DNA of 64,000 nucleotides, from contig OX419339.1 of NCBI GenBank assembly GCA_948470475.1, positions 4,923,697 to 4,987,696 on the forward strand. The letters run 5' to 3'. A program made the position numbers and the translations under genes. Below the pieces are notes generated by a model. That model was not told the origin of the DNA and did no database searches. It saw only the letters and a program-made list of their open reading frames with translations. Below are positions 9,978 through 20,322 of this stretch, in pieces; within the stretch, counting starts at the first letter, position 1; the number at the start of each line of letters is the position of its first letter. Source of the DNA: Galaxea fascicularis (Eukaryota; Cnidaria; Anthozoa; Scleractinia; Euphylliidae).

Positions 9978-10393
9978 CCCTGGCGTAGTCTCGATAGAAA
10001 TCAGTAGAAATCGATTGGATGATTAAAAACAAATCAATGCAGTTCAACTGAATCCTTGTTGCTGTCAGAAGTAGACAACAACAAAAAACTTGAACAAAAA
10101 TATTTGAATTGCTATCAAAAAGCAAAGTAGATAACAACGAGAATATTTCTGATCCATATATATGGCTTATAAGCAATACTGTAACTTCCGTATGTTTTGC
10201 AGTAGATAACAATTGCAAAACTACTTCTACGGGGAATTCGAAGTTGAGATCACTGTCTACGGACAAATCGTGTCTGCGTACGAATGACTTCGAACATTTT
10301 CAGCAGTCGATGGCAGTCGACAACAATCGTAAACTACAAATGGTATGTGGTTCTATTTCCCGGACACTTTTCCTCTCGGTCAAACACTCCTCT
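9978..10393 (+). other. Possible retroelement leader with repeated GTAGAYAACAA motif
   Basis: Downstream of the LTR, GTAGACAACAAC (10071), GTAGATAACAAC (10127), GTAGATAACAATT (10202) and GTCGACAACAA (10317) recur at irregular spacing. The 155-codon frame running through here into the TTC repeat has no recognisable domain. Confidence 0.35.
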
Positions 10394-10438
10394 TTCTTCT
10401 TCTTCTTCTTCTTCTTCTTCTTCTTCTTCTTCTTCTTC
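10394..10438 (+). repeat. (TTC)15 microsatellite, left arm
   Basis: Fifteen TTC triplets; the right arm has sixteen GAA at the mirror position. Homopurine/homopyrimidine triplet tracts of this kind can form triplex DNA. Confidence 0.9.
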
Positions 10439-13379
10439 GTAACATACAAAATCCATTCCAATGGGGAATGGCAAGTAGTCCACTATAACTTTCTATCGGC
10501 CGGAGTTGTCTCGTTTAGTCGGCAAGCTCATTTCCTCTTCAAAAAGTTCACCGACGCACATTTCGTTGCTTCGTAAGCTGCATTCTTTTACTTTCATTGA
10601 AGTAATTCATCTCGAAATACACAAAAAAGGTTTAGTTTTCCGAAACAGTTATCTCGTAACAAAGTTTTTCAGTTTCGGAATCAAAGCTTGACCAAGGCCC
10701 AAATTTCTGAGGAAGATTAAAGTAATACCTCGATAATATTTTGGGATCTTATTGTAATATCGGGAAAAGATGAAGGCCGAAAACCTTTGGAGAAAACACC
10801 ACTTTAATAAAACGTTTACTGCCAGAGAACAGCAAATTACTCTGGTGACAAGCCTTCGGATCTGCCATTTGTATGAATTTGTTTGCCAGGCCCGGGAAAG
10901 CTTGTTTTAGTGGTCACACAACTGAGGCATAAAGTTGGTTTGCATAACTGAGGAAAATTTCTAACTAAATTGTATATGTACTTGTCTTTCAGTTTCAAAT
11001 TAGAAAATTCGTAACAGTGTGTAAATTTCGTTGAAAAGACGAATTCATTGTCTCGAAAATGCAACGCCAAATTCGATTGCTACGGACTGAACTGAATCGA
11101 ATCTGTTTACGACACTGTTGGGTCAACGGGAGTAGCCGACCACATGCTATTTTAACCAAGTGTTCATCGGGTGTCTGAAGCTTCGATTTTAATTTCAGTT
11201 TCTTCGATGAAACCTCCAGGACCTGATATTATCACAGAAAAACGAAAAAACAAATATAGGTTAAAAACCGCAATAGCGGTTTCCCAAGAAAGAAAAAATG
11301 GCGCAGAGAAAGCCCTGGGAGCGAGGTTGCCAAGATCCTTTGCGTTTTTAATTTATACCTTTAAGGCCAATACACACGAGGGGTTAGCATACTCCAGGAG
11401 CAAAACCCCTCGTGTGTATCGGTCTTTATTCTTTCTTTGTTATAACCGTATTTTCAGTGCCGATCATGTAAAATAAAAGGCCTCAAGGAGGACATGTGGT
11501 TAATTGTAGTGAATAGCAACCACAATGGTTCAAAAAGAGTTGCGGAGTTTTAGTTTATTGCCAAGTATTCTTTTAAAATTTGAGTGTTCGACATGCACAT
11601 TCTCTCCACCAATGGCTGCAACATTGCAAAGGTGGACACAATGGTACACCAGAATTCACGAATTGTCTTTGTTTATGTACATCTGAGATCTGGCCTAAAA
11701 AGGTACCCCTTAAGGTAAAGTAGCTTTGTACAGTTGATTATCTGGATTGTTGGGAGTACTCCCTTTCGATCGACAACTGTGATATGTATAACTGGAGGGA
11801 ATGGGTTACAAGTCAATTACGTAGAGCATAATAAATGAAATTGAAGTTTTTGTTTGATATTTAAGGTAATCAAGGGCTTTAAGTAAACAAATCTCAGGAT
11901 TTGTGAAAAGATCGTTACGAGTCTGCATAACCTCGCAAAGGACCACATATTACATTGTAAATAGATCAAAGTGTGTCTACTGACATAATACTAAAGATAA
12001 ATCTGCTGTTATCAAGAACTGAAGAACAAGACGCCAAAGGCGTTTACGCGGGATGTGTTGGTCGATGTTTAATACAGTAACACTAAATTTGAATGGTTGC
12101 CCACAGTGAGAATCTATCTCTTCTTGGTTTGATCAATGGAACACTGGTTTCAAGCACACGCCAGCCATCCAATTATTCACGGGTCAATAAACAGGGAAAT
12201 TGTTGGTTCGATCGCTGGCAAACACACAAGTTTATGTCATGACAGTCCGTGCAATTGTTCATGGTTCAATACACAAAAAAGAAAAAAAAAGCAACGTTAA
12301 AATCCAAAGGCGTTTTATTTTCGGCTCGAATAAAGCTACGCAAAGCAAAGCAAGCGAACTGCTAGGCTCTTGTATAGCACAATTTAGGTCAATTTATTGA
12401 CTCGAATTAAGCACGTTCTTTTACAAACTTCACTGATCAGACTGATAAAAGTTGTTTGGAAATACGAATCGAAGGATATAAAAGCACGGTGAAAATTCGC
12501 ATCCAAACCTGTAATTTTTTTGCAAAGTGGATCCCCAGTCTAAGCAGTCAAACGAACTTCAAAACCACACTTTCTGGTCTGTCCTCGAAGAGGGATTCAT
12601 TATCACCACGAAATAGTCACGTCGACCGCCACGTCAAAGCACATGGGAAAACGAGTCTGCAATGTTCTTTGACTACTTATGGCTCACAGAGATCGGAGAC
12701 ATTCGACATTCGTACCACGATGTCTCTTGCGCCACGTTTTCGAATCTCCAAATATTTTCATTTGAAATGTAATATTCAATAAAACGGTAGCAATTACAAA
12801 ATGTATAAAAAGCAGTTATTCTCATTACAACCCACGTTAAAAGGTGAAAATCGATTACAATAACTCCGGTAAATCTCGGGGTGTTTTCGGAACCACGTCG
12901 TGAGATTACTCCGAAAGCTTCCGAAAAGTCACGGACACTCTCACTCACGCACCCGATGACATCATGGTGACAGCCAGTAACCACAAAAAGAATTATTACA
13001 ATTATTACAATTAGAGTTGTTACAGTTATTTTTGCCGATTTCTATCGATTTTCTTTAGTGCCTTTGCCAGGTATACAGAAAAATTATTTTAATGCCCCTC
13101 ACGAGTTTCTGGGATTTTCCAGGACGGAAAGGTGAAACAACATTTACATATCCACAATCCCATGGAAATCTAATCCTTTGTGTTTTGCCAATCGGTTTCC
13201 TATTAGTTGGCTTTTACGCATAGCACCAGAACCTAAAATGTACATTTTTTTCATTGTTTGTTTTCTGCCATCCATCTTTGATTAAATTTAGTGATTGCTT
13301 GCGACAACAAGGAAAAACAGAAAGCGTAAGATCTTGAGGAACGTCAAATCTTGCTAATAAGGGAAGGGAGACTTGGAAC
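10439..13379. other. Gene-free stretch, left arm
   Basis: Apart from the hairpin at 11367-11422 no feature is supported. Short open frames of 60-108 codons show no domains, signal peptides or flanking splice context that would single them out. Confidence 0.45.
11367..11422. repeat. Hairpin, 19-bp stem (left arm)
   Basis: CCAATACACACGAGGGGTT pairs with AACCCCTCGTGTGTATCGG (one mismatch) around an 18-bp loop. It may be a tiny MITE or a structured RNA element; no T run follows the stem. Confidence 0.65.
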
Positions 13380-13735
13380 ACGGTGGGTTCATGATTTGCG
13401 GGTTCAAACTCTCAGACCGGTGCACAAACCAGGGTCCTGGTAAGATCATGCTGGCTGTGTGCTCAACGTCTACTTTAGTTCAGATGATCCAGTCAGTGGG
13501 CAGTGACGTTAAGCTGCTGGCCTTGTCTCCTTCACCTCCCCACGTAAAACTGGATGGGGACGTAAAAGAACCCACACACTGATCGAAAAGAGTAGGGACC
13601 GTAGTTCGCGTTGCTGTGGTCTGCTCTCACACACATAAGGGTGGTTGGGCTGACCACCTGTCTCCAAGAGCCTCTGTTGAGTCGCAGAAACCTCCTTGGT
13701 AACCTCTTAGGAGTGCCACTAGGCATCGAGAAGAT
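13380..13735 (+). mobile_element. tRNA-derived SINE, family A, copy 2 (left arm)
   Basis: Has a B box (GCGGGTTCAAACTC) with a truncated head, then the family body: GATCATGCTGGCTGTGTG, AAAAGAACCCACACAC, GAAAAGAGTAGGGACC and AACCTCTTAGGAGTGCC. It is followed directly by an AC microsatellite. Orientation is opposite to copy 1. Confidence 0.75.
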
Positions 13736-13736
13736 T

Positions 13737-13757
13737 ACACACACACACACACACACA
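13737..13757 (+). repeat. (AC)n microsatellite, left arm
   Basis: About ten AC repeats directly at the 3' end of the SINE, possibly its expanded tail. Confidence 0.85.
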
Positions 13758-13899
13758 TTCTAGTAAAATAATTTCATAGAAGGAATTTCAATTTGATTTG
13801 ATCTTCAAATAGTGTAAAGAGAATTTCAGTTCAGGTTTCATTATTTTTCTACTTGGATGTATCCCACTCTTTCTAATACTGTTTATTTGTTCTCTCCAG

Positions 13900-13989
13900 T
13901 GTTTCAGTCATACAACCGAGATAATGGAACAAGTTATAGATACAGCCATCAGGGATAACATTTGGTCAAACACATTCCACTATGGGAAG
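13900..13989 (+). CDS. Candidate internal coding exon, 90 bp (left arm)
   Basis: Preceded by an acceptor (GTTCTCTCCAG) and followed by a consensus donor (GGGAAG/GTAAGATTTC). Phase-0 reading gives 30 residues without a stop, starting CFSHTTEIMEQVID and ending WSNTFHYGK. Length is a multiple of three. It could join the ATG exon at 7384-7410 upstream and VKLEVAKT-stop at 16694-16720 downstream, giving about 47 residues. No family is recognised. The sequence is preserved in the right arm (57467-57556). Confidence 0.35.
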
Positions 13990-15530
13990 GTAAGATTTCT
14001 TTGACTTTGTTAGACGTTCTCTTTTTTGCGTTATTTTAATCAAAATATCCCAATCTCCCTGCTGTCCGATTTACGACGACTCCAACACTGCATACATTTA
14101 CTGCTATTGCAAGAACTTGGAGTTGGATTTGTTTTACACTGAGGAGTAAGGAAATCGCTATTAAAGACTTCATAGTTAGGCTTCTTTGTAGCCACATATA
14201 TTACTTTTTACCTCGGTTTATAGTTGATTTTCTTTGAGCTTTGGTAAAGAATTGCTGAGACGTAAACTAAGGACAACTTAACGCTCCTCTTTCAATATTT
14301 TCTTCCTACCGGGTCAGAAATTTTCCATTCTCGGAGACTCATGGGCAGATAGTCGGGACGGGACGAAGCTGGTAATTTCAAGCTGAAATATTGCTTTTCT
14401 TTACAAGAACAACAATTTGAAATTTGGTCGGATACGTAGCTGGCCCAATGCAGAATTGATAATTCTGTAAAAGTACGATCAGAGCTGAAATAGGAAATCG
14501 ATAGTACTGACTTCCACGGCGGCCAAGTTGGACGAAAAAGTCATTTAACTTTCAGAAAATTGTGGTTTTGATCTCCATTTTTTGCGGAAAAGTACTACCG
14601 AGTTAAAATTGGTTCTATTTCTTTTTACTTAAACTCTTTTCTTCCTAAATTTAATTTTTATTTGTAAACTTGCTTCATGACATCTGATGAAAACAAACAT
14701 ATTATTGAATTCTGCGAGACTAAACACGCGGGACTAATTTCGGTCAGTTTTGATATTGTCAACTTCATCAGCAAAAGAATATTGAAACAAGCTCAAACTG
14801 CATGTGTTTTCTTGTCCCATAAAATTTACGGCTTCGAGAAGGATACCACAAAACGTCACACATACTCTCACAGATCTTCTCGGAATAACTCTTACTCAAT
14901 GTTACTTTGCTTTACGAACAGCGATTTGAAATTTACCAATTTAATCGCACCAAATGACGCGGAGACTAATCCAAATAAAATAAAAAAAGCATTTGTTTTC
15001 GCTTAACGTTTCAATTTTGAATTATCGTAATAAAACCCATATGTAACGTCTTAAATAATTTTGAAGAGAAACTGCGACTTAATCCTGCGCTCTGATGATT
15101 CGGCAGCCATGAAACTTTGATTTAGTAATTCGTTGACAAGCCACCCAAGAGTAAACTGCATACCTACAGAACGTTCCGCCAAAACACCTGCTTGTGCAGT
15201 ATTGCCTTCAATTCGATGGTGTCGCTTTCCTTTGAGCTGATTTTTTGAAACTTGTAAGAGATTTCAAACCTCTAGATTTGAACTTAACAAGATTTTTCGA
15301 CCTTCTAGCGATTACCTTTCCGCAGGTGTTTGCCGGACTGGAAGGAAGACAGATTAATTGGTCATTTTTAAGACGCCTAAAATCAGCAAAAAATATTTTG
15401 AACCCTTGCCCTTTTCAAGACCTTTTATAATAAAAGTACAGTGTGATAAAAATTTAAAATATCCTGCATTGATCGCATATCGGAAAAAATATGCATAATT
15501 AAGCGCCATTTGCACGACATTCATTTTAGA
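13990..15530. other. Gene-free or intronic stretch, left arm
   Basis: No repeat or coding feature recognised. A 109-codon frame at 14677-15006 (HIIEFCETKHAG near its start) has no domain and differs between arms at one codon (Asn/Asp, base 14917). Confidence 0.35.
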
Positions 15531-15722
15531 CCCGGCACTCCTAAATTTAGATACGCGGGCCAATAGTTTTGGCACGGCCCGCTTGTTTTTTTGTTATGTA
15601 AATGCAAATATGTCGGCATGCGGGCCAAGAAAATCAGGCGGACCGAGACCACCTCGTGAGGTGGTCCTGGCCCGCCTAAAAAGTGACCCGCGTGCCAAAA
15701 CGAGATTTTGCCAGGCTTCAGT
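15531..15722. mobile_element. GC-rich foldback element with central hairpin (left arm)
   Basis: A GC-rich island in AT-rich DNA with repeated CGGGCC/GGCCCG blocks (ACGCGGGCCAA, GCACGGCCCGC, GCGGGCCAAG, GGCCCGCC). Its core, 15636-15677, folds as AGGCGG...GACCACCTC-GT-GAGGTGGTC...CCGCCT. No coding capacity; probably a MITE. Confidence 0.55.
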
Positions 15723-16693
15723 GACTTATTAAGTGACCACAAACTCAATAAGGTATGCGCAAATGCTGTCTCCGTGATTCACTAATACAAGTACACACAA
15801 AAGAAGAAGTTAGCAATGGTTAACCTAAATTCTGCTGTCGACGCGAGGTAATACAGGGTTATTGCAAGTCGATAGTTTGGAGTAACAGCCTTTCAAATCA
15901 ATGTATCTTGACGAGATATACCTTTACAAATTTCATGGAGAAGACATTCAGAAGATACGCGAGTTGGCCTCCAAAATTTGCATAGCAAAGGTCATCAGGA
16001 AAACTTCCTTCGGCCATGTCAAACCAGGCAAAAGAATGGGGATGTCTACCGTACCTCTCTCAATTGCGGAGGGTTTAAACAGCTCAAAATAGATTTCCAT
16101 ATCTTTCAATTTCATTCTATTGCCGATTATTCATAAGAATTGTATCTTTCTACTTTGAGTTCCATAGAGCTTTACCTTAATTTCAATTGGAGAAAAATAT
16201 CTCTTACAAGTTTTAAAAGGATCGCTGGGAGCGTGAAGCCGTTGCTTTCACAAATCCTAACTTTTGTCTTCAGTTATGCATGAATGAGTTGGCTCAGAGA
16301 CCTTTAATTATGCTGTCAAATTTTGTTCAACCCAAGCGAATTATGCGAGCCGCTGTAAATATGCCCGGAGGATCTTTATTTTAAGAGTGCCTTTCTTATT
16401 TCAGGTGTGCTCTTTAGAAATGAACATCGAAAAACATAGAACATATTTTTGTCGTTTTTAAGTGTAGCGGACCATGCCAACACCATAGGCCCGCGATGGT
16501 ATAGATGGTTTTGCGTCCTGCTTTGATGTGTTTTCAAATAATAGTGACTGGGTGACGAATATAACCTGAAACCGTCAACTGTCGGATCTTTTTTTCGGCA
16601 GAAACCTTGTTTCTTGTATACATAACTTGACTCTGTAACAATGCATCTGTCAGATCGTACATAATTGAAACGCTTCTAATTTTCTGTCTACAG

Positions 16694-16720
16694 GTTAAAC
16701 TGGAAGTCGCTAAGACATAA
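16694..16720 (+). CDS. Candidate terminal coding exon (left arm)
   Basis: A pyrimidine-rich acceptor (TTTTCTGTCTACAG) precedes GTTAAACTGG; in phase 0 after the exon at 13900 it reads VKLEVAKT then TAA. No AATAAA signal is close downstream. Just 3' of it, the right arm carries 5 bp missing here (near 16750). Weak support; only RNA evidence could confirm. Confidence 0.2.
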   Translation, partial: VKLEVAKT

Positions 16721-16752
16721 TTGATCCGGTTGGATCTTGGACAAGCCAAGGA

Positions 16753-18834
16753 GCAGTGAAGATCAGCAGTAAAGTGTAATCTGTCAACTATTCCAGGGAC
16801 ACGCTGAAGCTGTACAACTACAATACCACCTTAATTGAGATACGGCCGAGTTGTTTTAACCTGTTTGCCAGCCGGCAAAAGACTGTACTTATAATTTCTA
16901 AGAGGCTTTCCCATAATGATTACAGAAAGCGAAGAGGTTCAAACGGTAACAGTATACAATTCACAAGCCTTTAAGGATTACAGCTTTGATCGAAGAACTA
17001 ATAGAGTTTGGTCTCTACCCTGATGAATTAAGGAACCTTGAATTTACTTGTGCCACAACAGAACCTCAAGCCGTTTATTCCATTAATTTTTCACTTTGAA
17101 TTTGTAAATATTACTTCTCAGTGCTAAAATCTATTTCTTCGCATGAACAGCAACGGAAGTTACAATTCTGCAACGAAATTAGGAAATATTTTGCGCACGT
17201 TTCATTCTTGTTGAAATTTTCCAGCAGTGCTATCGAGTTCTGTTTTCACAATCCAGGCTCGGCTAAAACCAAAAACCAAATAGAACATTTTTTACCAAAA
17301 CTTTTATTTTGTGCTACTTAATAGTTTCTTCTTCTCGTAAATAGGTTTTTACGAAACTATTTCGTTTTTCTTGCGTTCCCACCAAATTCTGTTTCCACAA
17401 TCTAAACTCGGCTAAAGCCAAAGTGCACTTACGAAACGTTTTGCCAAAAGGTTTTTATTTCACGGTACTAGACTCTTTTTCTCGTAAAAGGTTTCGGAAT
17501 CATCTTACACTTAGAGATCGCAAAGATTTAACCATTACAGTATTTTATATATTTGCATTCAAGATTGCAAATATATAAATGCAAAATAAGAGTTTCAGGC
17601 GTATTACTTTAAATTTCTGCTTTAGGTGATAATTTCGGATCGACTTTCTTTCCCCTTCTCGCGAGAAGGTATCAGGATTCTAACTTTTTTTTTCATAGAT
17701 GTAATTCTTACTTTCCTGAGGTCTTCGTCATCTAAAACGATTGAATAATGCAACAACACAAGAGATCCTAGCGCATTAGTTTTAAACTCCTGTGTGTTCT
17801 AGACTAACTACCAATGACAAAGAAGAAATTTGCCGAAGTCAGGATAGGAGAGAGGAGAGAGAGAATTTGGCATAATAGTACTATAGTTAACAACTATTTT
17901 AGTCGTAGCACTGCAGCGATGTTTGTGACACCCCTGAAGACAACAAGGTAAGTGAACAAACTCAAATTCGAATATAGTGGCTTCCAACAACAGACTAACT
18001 ACCAGCGAGAAAATTATGAAAAAAAATCGTCTTCATGGGACACTACCATAAGATAGATTCACATGGAACAAAGTATTTTTCCTTATCTTCTTCCGTTTTG
18101 CTTACGAACTAATTTTTTTCTTCGCGAAGCTAATCTTCAAAGTAGCAGTACAAACTTTCCAATAAAAGCACTGATTGTGAAAATGACTCGATAGCCTATA
18201 ATTTATTATTTTGAAACCTGACACTCAAATTTTTCAAATAACAACACGTTCTTTATCCATTTTGGAAAAGACTTCATAGGCCTTAAAATACTTTTTCATA
18301 AGTGGCACACGAAATTTCAAGGTTCCTGTTCAAACGAATAAAAACACCCCAATTAGTTACAATTGGACCATACTGTAAAACCGACAACAAATTTGGAAAT
18401 AAACTTTCCCAAAAACTAGCAATATTTTTAGTAACTCATACGCCCGACAAAGGACAATTCCCGATATTTAAGACTCGAATGTGTCAAAAATGCAATACCA
18501 AATATGGAGATTTAAATCAGAAAGACAAATGTAAAGTTCTTATCAGAATTTAATAACAGAGTAATATTAGATATTTATTAGCTTCAGAACACAAAATGAC
18601 TCTTATGTCTAGAAAATGTATTTAAAAAATCAAGTAAAAAAAAACCAAATATGGCAAATAAAAAAACACCAACCCTTCACATTACAGTCAAAGAACAAAT
18701 AAAGTCCCGCAACAAAACGCGGAAAACTTCTCTGTCTCCTTGTAAACTTAATAAAGTAAAAAAGCTTAACTTAGAATGAAGAATATAAAAAAAGGGAACA
18801 GTAAAAAAACTACATATTGGGAGAAGGACGGTAC
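16753..18834. other. Gene-free AT-rich stretch, left arm
   Basis: No gene recognised. It contains a small hairpin, ATATATTTGCA against TGCAAATATAT at 17547-17576. Short open frames lack domains. Confidence 0.45.
17547..17576. repeat. AT-rich hairpin, 11-bp stem (left arm)
   Basis: ATATATTTGCA and TGCAAATATAT form a perfect 11-bp stem with an 8-bp loop. Confidence 0.6.
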
Positions 18835-20088
18835 GAGTGGGAGAGGGAGGGTGGGAGGTACTCCCAACCCTCCCTTCTTCCACTCGGCCGAGTGGGAGAG
18901 GGAGGGTGGGAGGTACTCCCAACCCTCCCTTCTTCCACTCGGCCGAGTGGGAGAGGGAGGGTGGGAGGTACTCCCAACCCTCCCTTCTTCCACTCGGCCG
19001 AGTGGGAGAGGGAGGGTGGGAGGTACTCCCAACCCTCCCTTCTTCCACTCGGCAGAGTGGGAGAGGGAGGGTGGGAGGTACTCCCAACCCTCCCTTCTTC
19101 CACTCGGCAGAGTGGGAGAGGGAGGGTGGGAGGTACTCCCAACCCTCCCTTCTTCCACTCGGCAGAGTGGGAGAGGGAGGGTGGGAGGTACTCCCAACCC
19201 TCCCTTCTTCCACTCGGCAGAGTGGGAGAGGGAGGGTGGGAGGTACTCCCAACCCTCCCTTCTTCCACTCGGCAGAGTGGGAGAGGGAGGGTGGGAGGTA
19301 CTCCCAACCCTCCCTTCTTCCACTCGGCAGAGTGGGAGAGGGAGGGTGGGAGGTACTCCCAACCCTCCCTTCTTCCACTCGGCAGAGTGGGAGAGGGAGG
19401 GTGGGAGGTACTCCCAACCCTCCCTTCTTCCACTCGGCAGAGTGGGAGAGGGAGGGTGGGAGGTACTCCCAACCCTCCCTTCTTCCACTCGGCAGAGTGG
19501 GAGAGGGAGGGTGGGAGGTACTCCCAACCCTCCCTTCTTCCACTCGGCAGAGTGGGAGAGGGAGGGTGGGAGGTACTCCCAACCCTCCCTTCTTCCACTC
19601 GGCAGAGTGGGAGAGGGAGGGTGGGAGGTACTCCCAACCCTCCCTTCTTCCACTCGGCAGAGTGGGAGAGGGAGGGTGGGAGGTACTCCCAACCCTCCCT
19701 TCTTCCACTCGGCAGAGTGGGAGAGGGAGGGTGGGAGGTACTCCCAACCCTCCCTTCTTCCACTCGGCAGAGTGGGAGAGGGAGGGTGGGAGGTACTCCC
19801 AACCCTCCCTTCTTCCACTCGGCAGAGTGGGAGAGGGAGGGTGGGAGGTACTCCCAACCCTCCCTTCTTCCACTCGGCAGAGTGGGAGAGGGAGGGTGGG
19901 AGGTACTCCCAACCCTCCCTTCTTCCACTCGGCAGAGTGGGAGAGGGAGGGTGGGAGGTACTCCCAACCCTCCCTTCTTCCACTCGGCAGAGTGGGAGAG
20001 GGAGGGTGGGAGGTACTCCCAACCCTCCCTTCTTCCACTCGGCAGAGTGGGAGAGGGAGGGTGGGAGGTACTCCCAACCCTCCCTTCC
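18835..20088 (+). repeat. 55-bp satellite array, 23 unit starts (left arm)
   Basis: Unit starts occur every 55 bp from 18835 to 20045; the last unit is partial. Each unit is nearly self-complementary: the G-rich half GAGTGGGAGAGGGAGGGTGG is mirrored by a C-rich half ending TCTTCCACTC, with GGTACTC at the turn. The G-rich half contains GGGAGAGGGAGGGTGGG, four G3 tracts with loops of 3, 1 and 1, a strong G-quadruplex motif on the plus strand. Junctions read CGGCCGAG at the first three boundaries (18889, 18944, 18999) and CGGCAGAG at the rest. All six frames are open because the unit has no stop; not coding. Confidence 0.97.
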
Positions 20089-20144
20089 GGGATAATTTAT
20101 GCAGATCTGAATTTATGACAGTTTTTTATTATTAAGGACGGAGA

Positions 20145-20322
20145 AATAGACCATTTCTTAGTTAATGTCTGCCTCCTCTTCAAAGCGAGTCTAAGTGCGA
20201 AGTTTTTGTGATGGTAAGTAGTTGTTCTTTTCATATGAATGAAAACTAATTTTCATAACAAAAACGTCGCACTTAGACTCGCTTTGAAGAGGAGGCAGAC
20301 ATGAACTCGGAAATGGCCTATT
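20145..20322. mobile_element. Foldback MITE with long stem (left arm)
   Basis: From AATAGACCATTTCT to GGAAATGGCCTATT the element is almost one hairpin. The block GCCTCCTCTTCAAAGCGAGT and its neighbours are mirrored exactly at the other side, with a loop around TTCATATGAATGAAAA. Stem length is about 70 bp. Non-coding. Confidence 0.85.

Noticed and set aside
18835..20088. CRISPR array
   Set aside because: Units are identical tandem repeats with no variable spacers, in eukaryotic context with no cas genes.
18677..20135. Open frames of 385-466 codons on both strands in the left 55-bp array
   Set aside because: The unit has no stop in any frame and 55 is not a multiple of three, so every frame is open and gives the same permuted peptide.
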